Part shown: in pieces, positions 6,552 to 6,600 of the stretch
Numbering within the stretch: position 1 is the first letter of the stretch
Layout of the letters: every line of letters begins with the position of its first letter
Assembly (NCBI GenBank): GCA_903883985.1
Contig: CAISDD010000513.1
Span: 1 to 6,600 of the forward strand
Direction: 5' to 3'
DNA: 6,600 nucleotides
Origin: an uncultured Pseudomonadota bacterium
GTDB lineage: Bacteria > Pseudomonadota > Gammaproteobacteria > Burkholderiales > Thiobacillaceae
Translations under genes and position numbers: made by a program
Notes under the pieces: generated by a model
What the model was told of the DNA's origin: nothing
The model's input: only the letters and a program-made list of their open reading frames with translations
The model's database searches: none

Positions 6552-6600
6552 GGCCAAATAACAGATAGGTCGCAAACACCGCCGCGACGAAGCCGCCCAG
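6547..6600 (-). CDS. Probable C-terminal end of a convergent membrane protein (partial)
   Basis: Read on the - strand from the right edge, the frame gives LGGFVAAVFATYLLFGR followed by TGA (+ strand 6547-6549). The stretch is hydrophobic, with small residues and aromatics and a basic end, as in a last TM helix of an inner-membrane protein. Only 17 codons are visible, so no family can be named. The stop codon lies within the right copy of the 11-bp direct repeat. This could be a chance open stretch, but its composition and position at the edge support a real gene end. Confidence 0.45.
   Translation of the reverse strand: MGGFVAAVFATYLLFGR

Overview
The window is a block of co-directional signal-transduction genes on the + strand. 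It is GC-rich and densely packed, and it ends in a roughly 300-base, repeat-filled tail. High GC, tight gene spacing, an H-NOX/hybrid-kinase pair and a CCCTCA...TGAGGG palindromic intergenic repeat all suggest a beta- or gammaproteobacterium. The sequence alone does not fix the genus.

Layout: (1) 1-762, the 3' part of a PhnD-like periplasmic substrate-binding protein. Its reading frame breaks near 345-350, so it looks like a pseudogene or a sequencing error. (2) 769-3510, a 913-residue membrane hybrid histidine kinase (TM, periplasmic loop, TM, HAMP-like, two PAS, HisKA, HATPase, REC). (3) 3562-4107, a 181-residue H-NOX/HNOB-fold protein, after a short gap holding a hairpin and a strong Shine-Dalgarno. 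(4) 4111-6300, a 729-residue soluble hybrid kinase (coiled coil, HisKA, HATPase, REC, REC, HPt), only 3 bases after the H-NOX stop. (5) 6299-6551, a 12-bp inverted repeat at the kinase stop, then an approximately 158-bp MITE-like element. The element has 8-bp terminal inverted repeats, exact 10-11-bp flanking direct repeats and a two-hairpin palindromic core. (6) 6547-6600, the probable C-terminal end of a convergent membrane protein on the - strand.

Working model (inference): the binding protein and membrane kinase form a periplasmic sensing branch. The H-NOX protein and soluble kinase form a cytoplasmic branch, as in known H-NOX/kinase operons. The membrane kinase has a REC but no HPt, while the soluble kinase has two RECs and an HPt, so both branches could meet at that single HPt. 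No DNA-binding or cyclic-di-GMP output protein is present in the window.

The most unusual point is the H-NOX protein. The fold is clearly recognisable, but the position of the proximal heme histidine reads Leu105, and the Arg of the YxSxR heme-propionate motif reads His137. It may be a heme-free or differently liganded H-NOX sensor that still sits next to its kinase.
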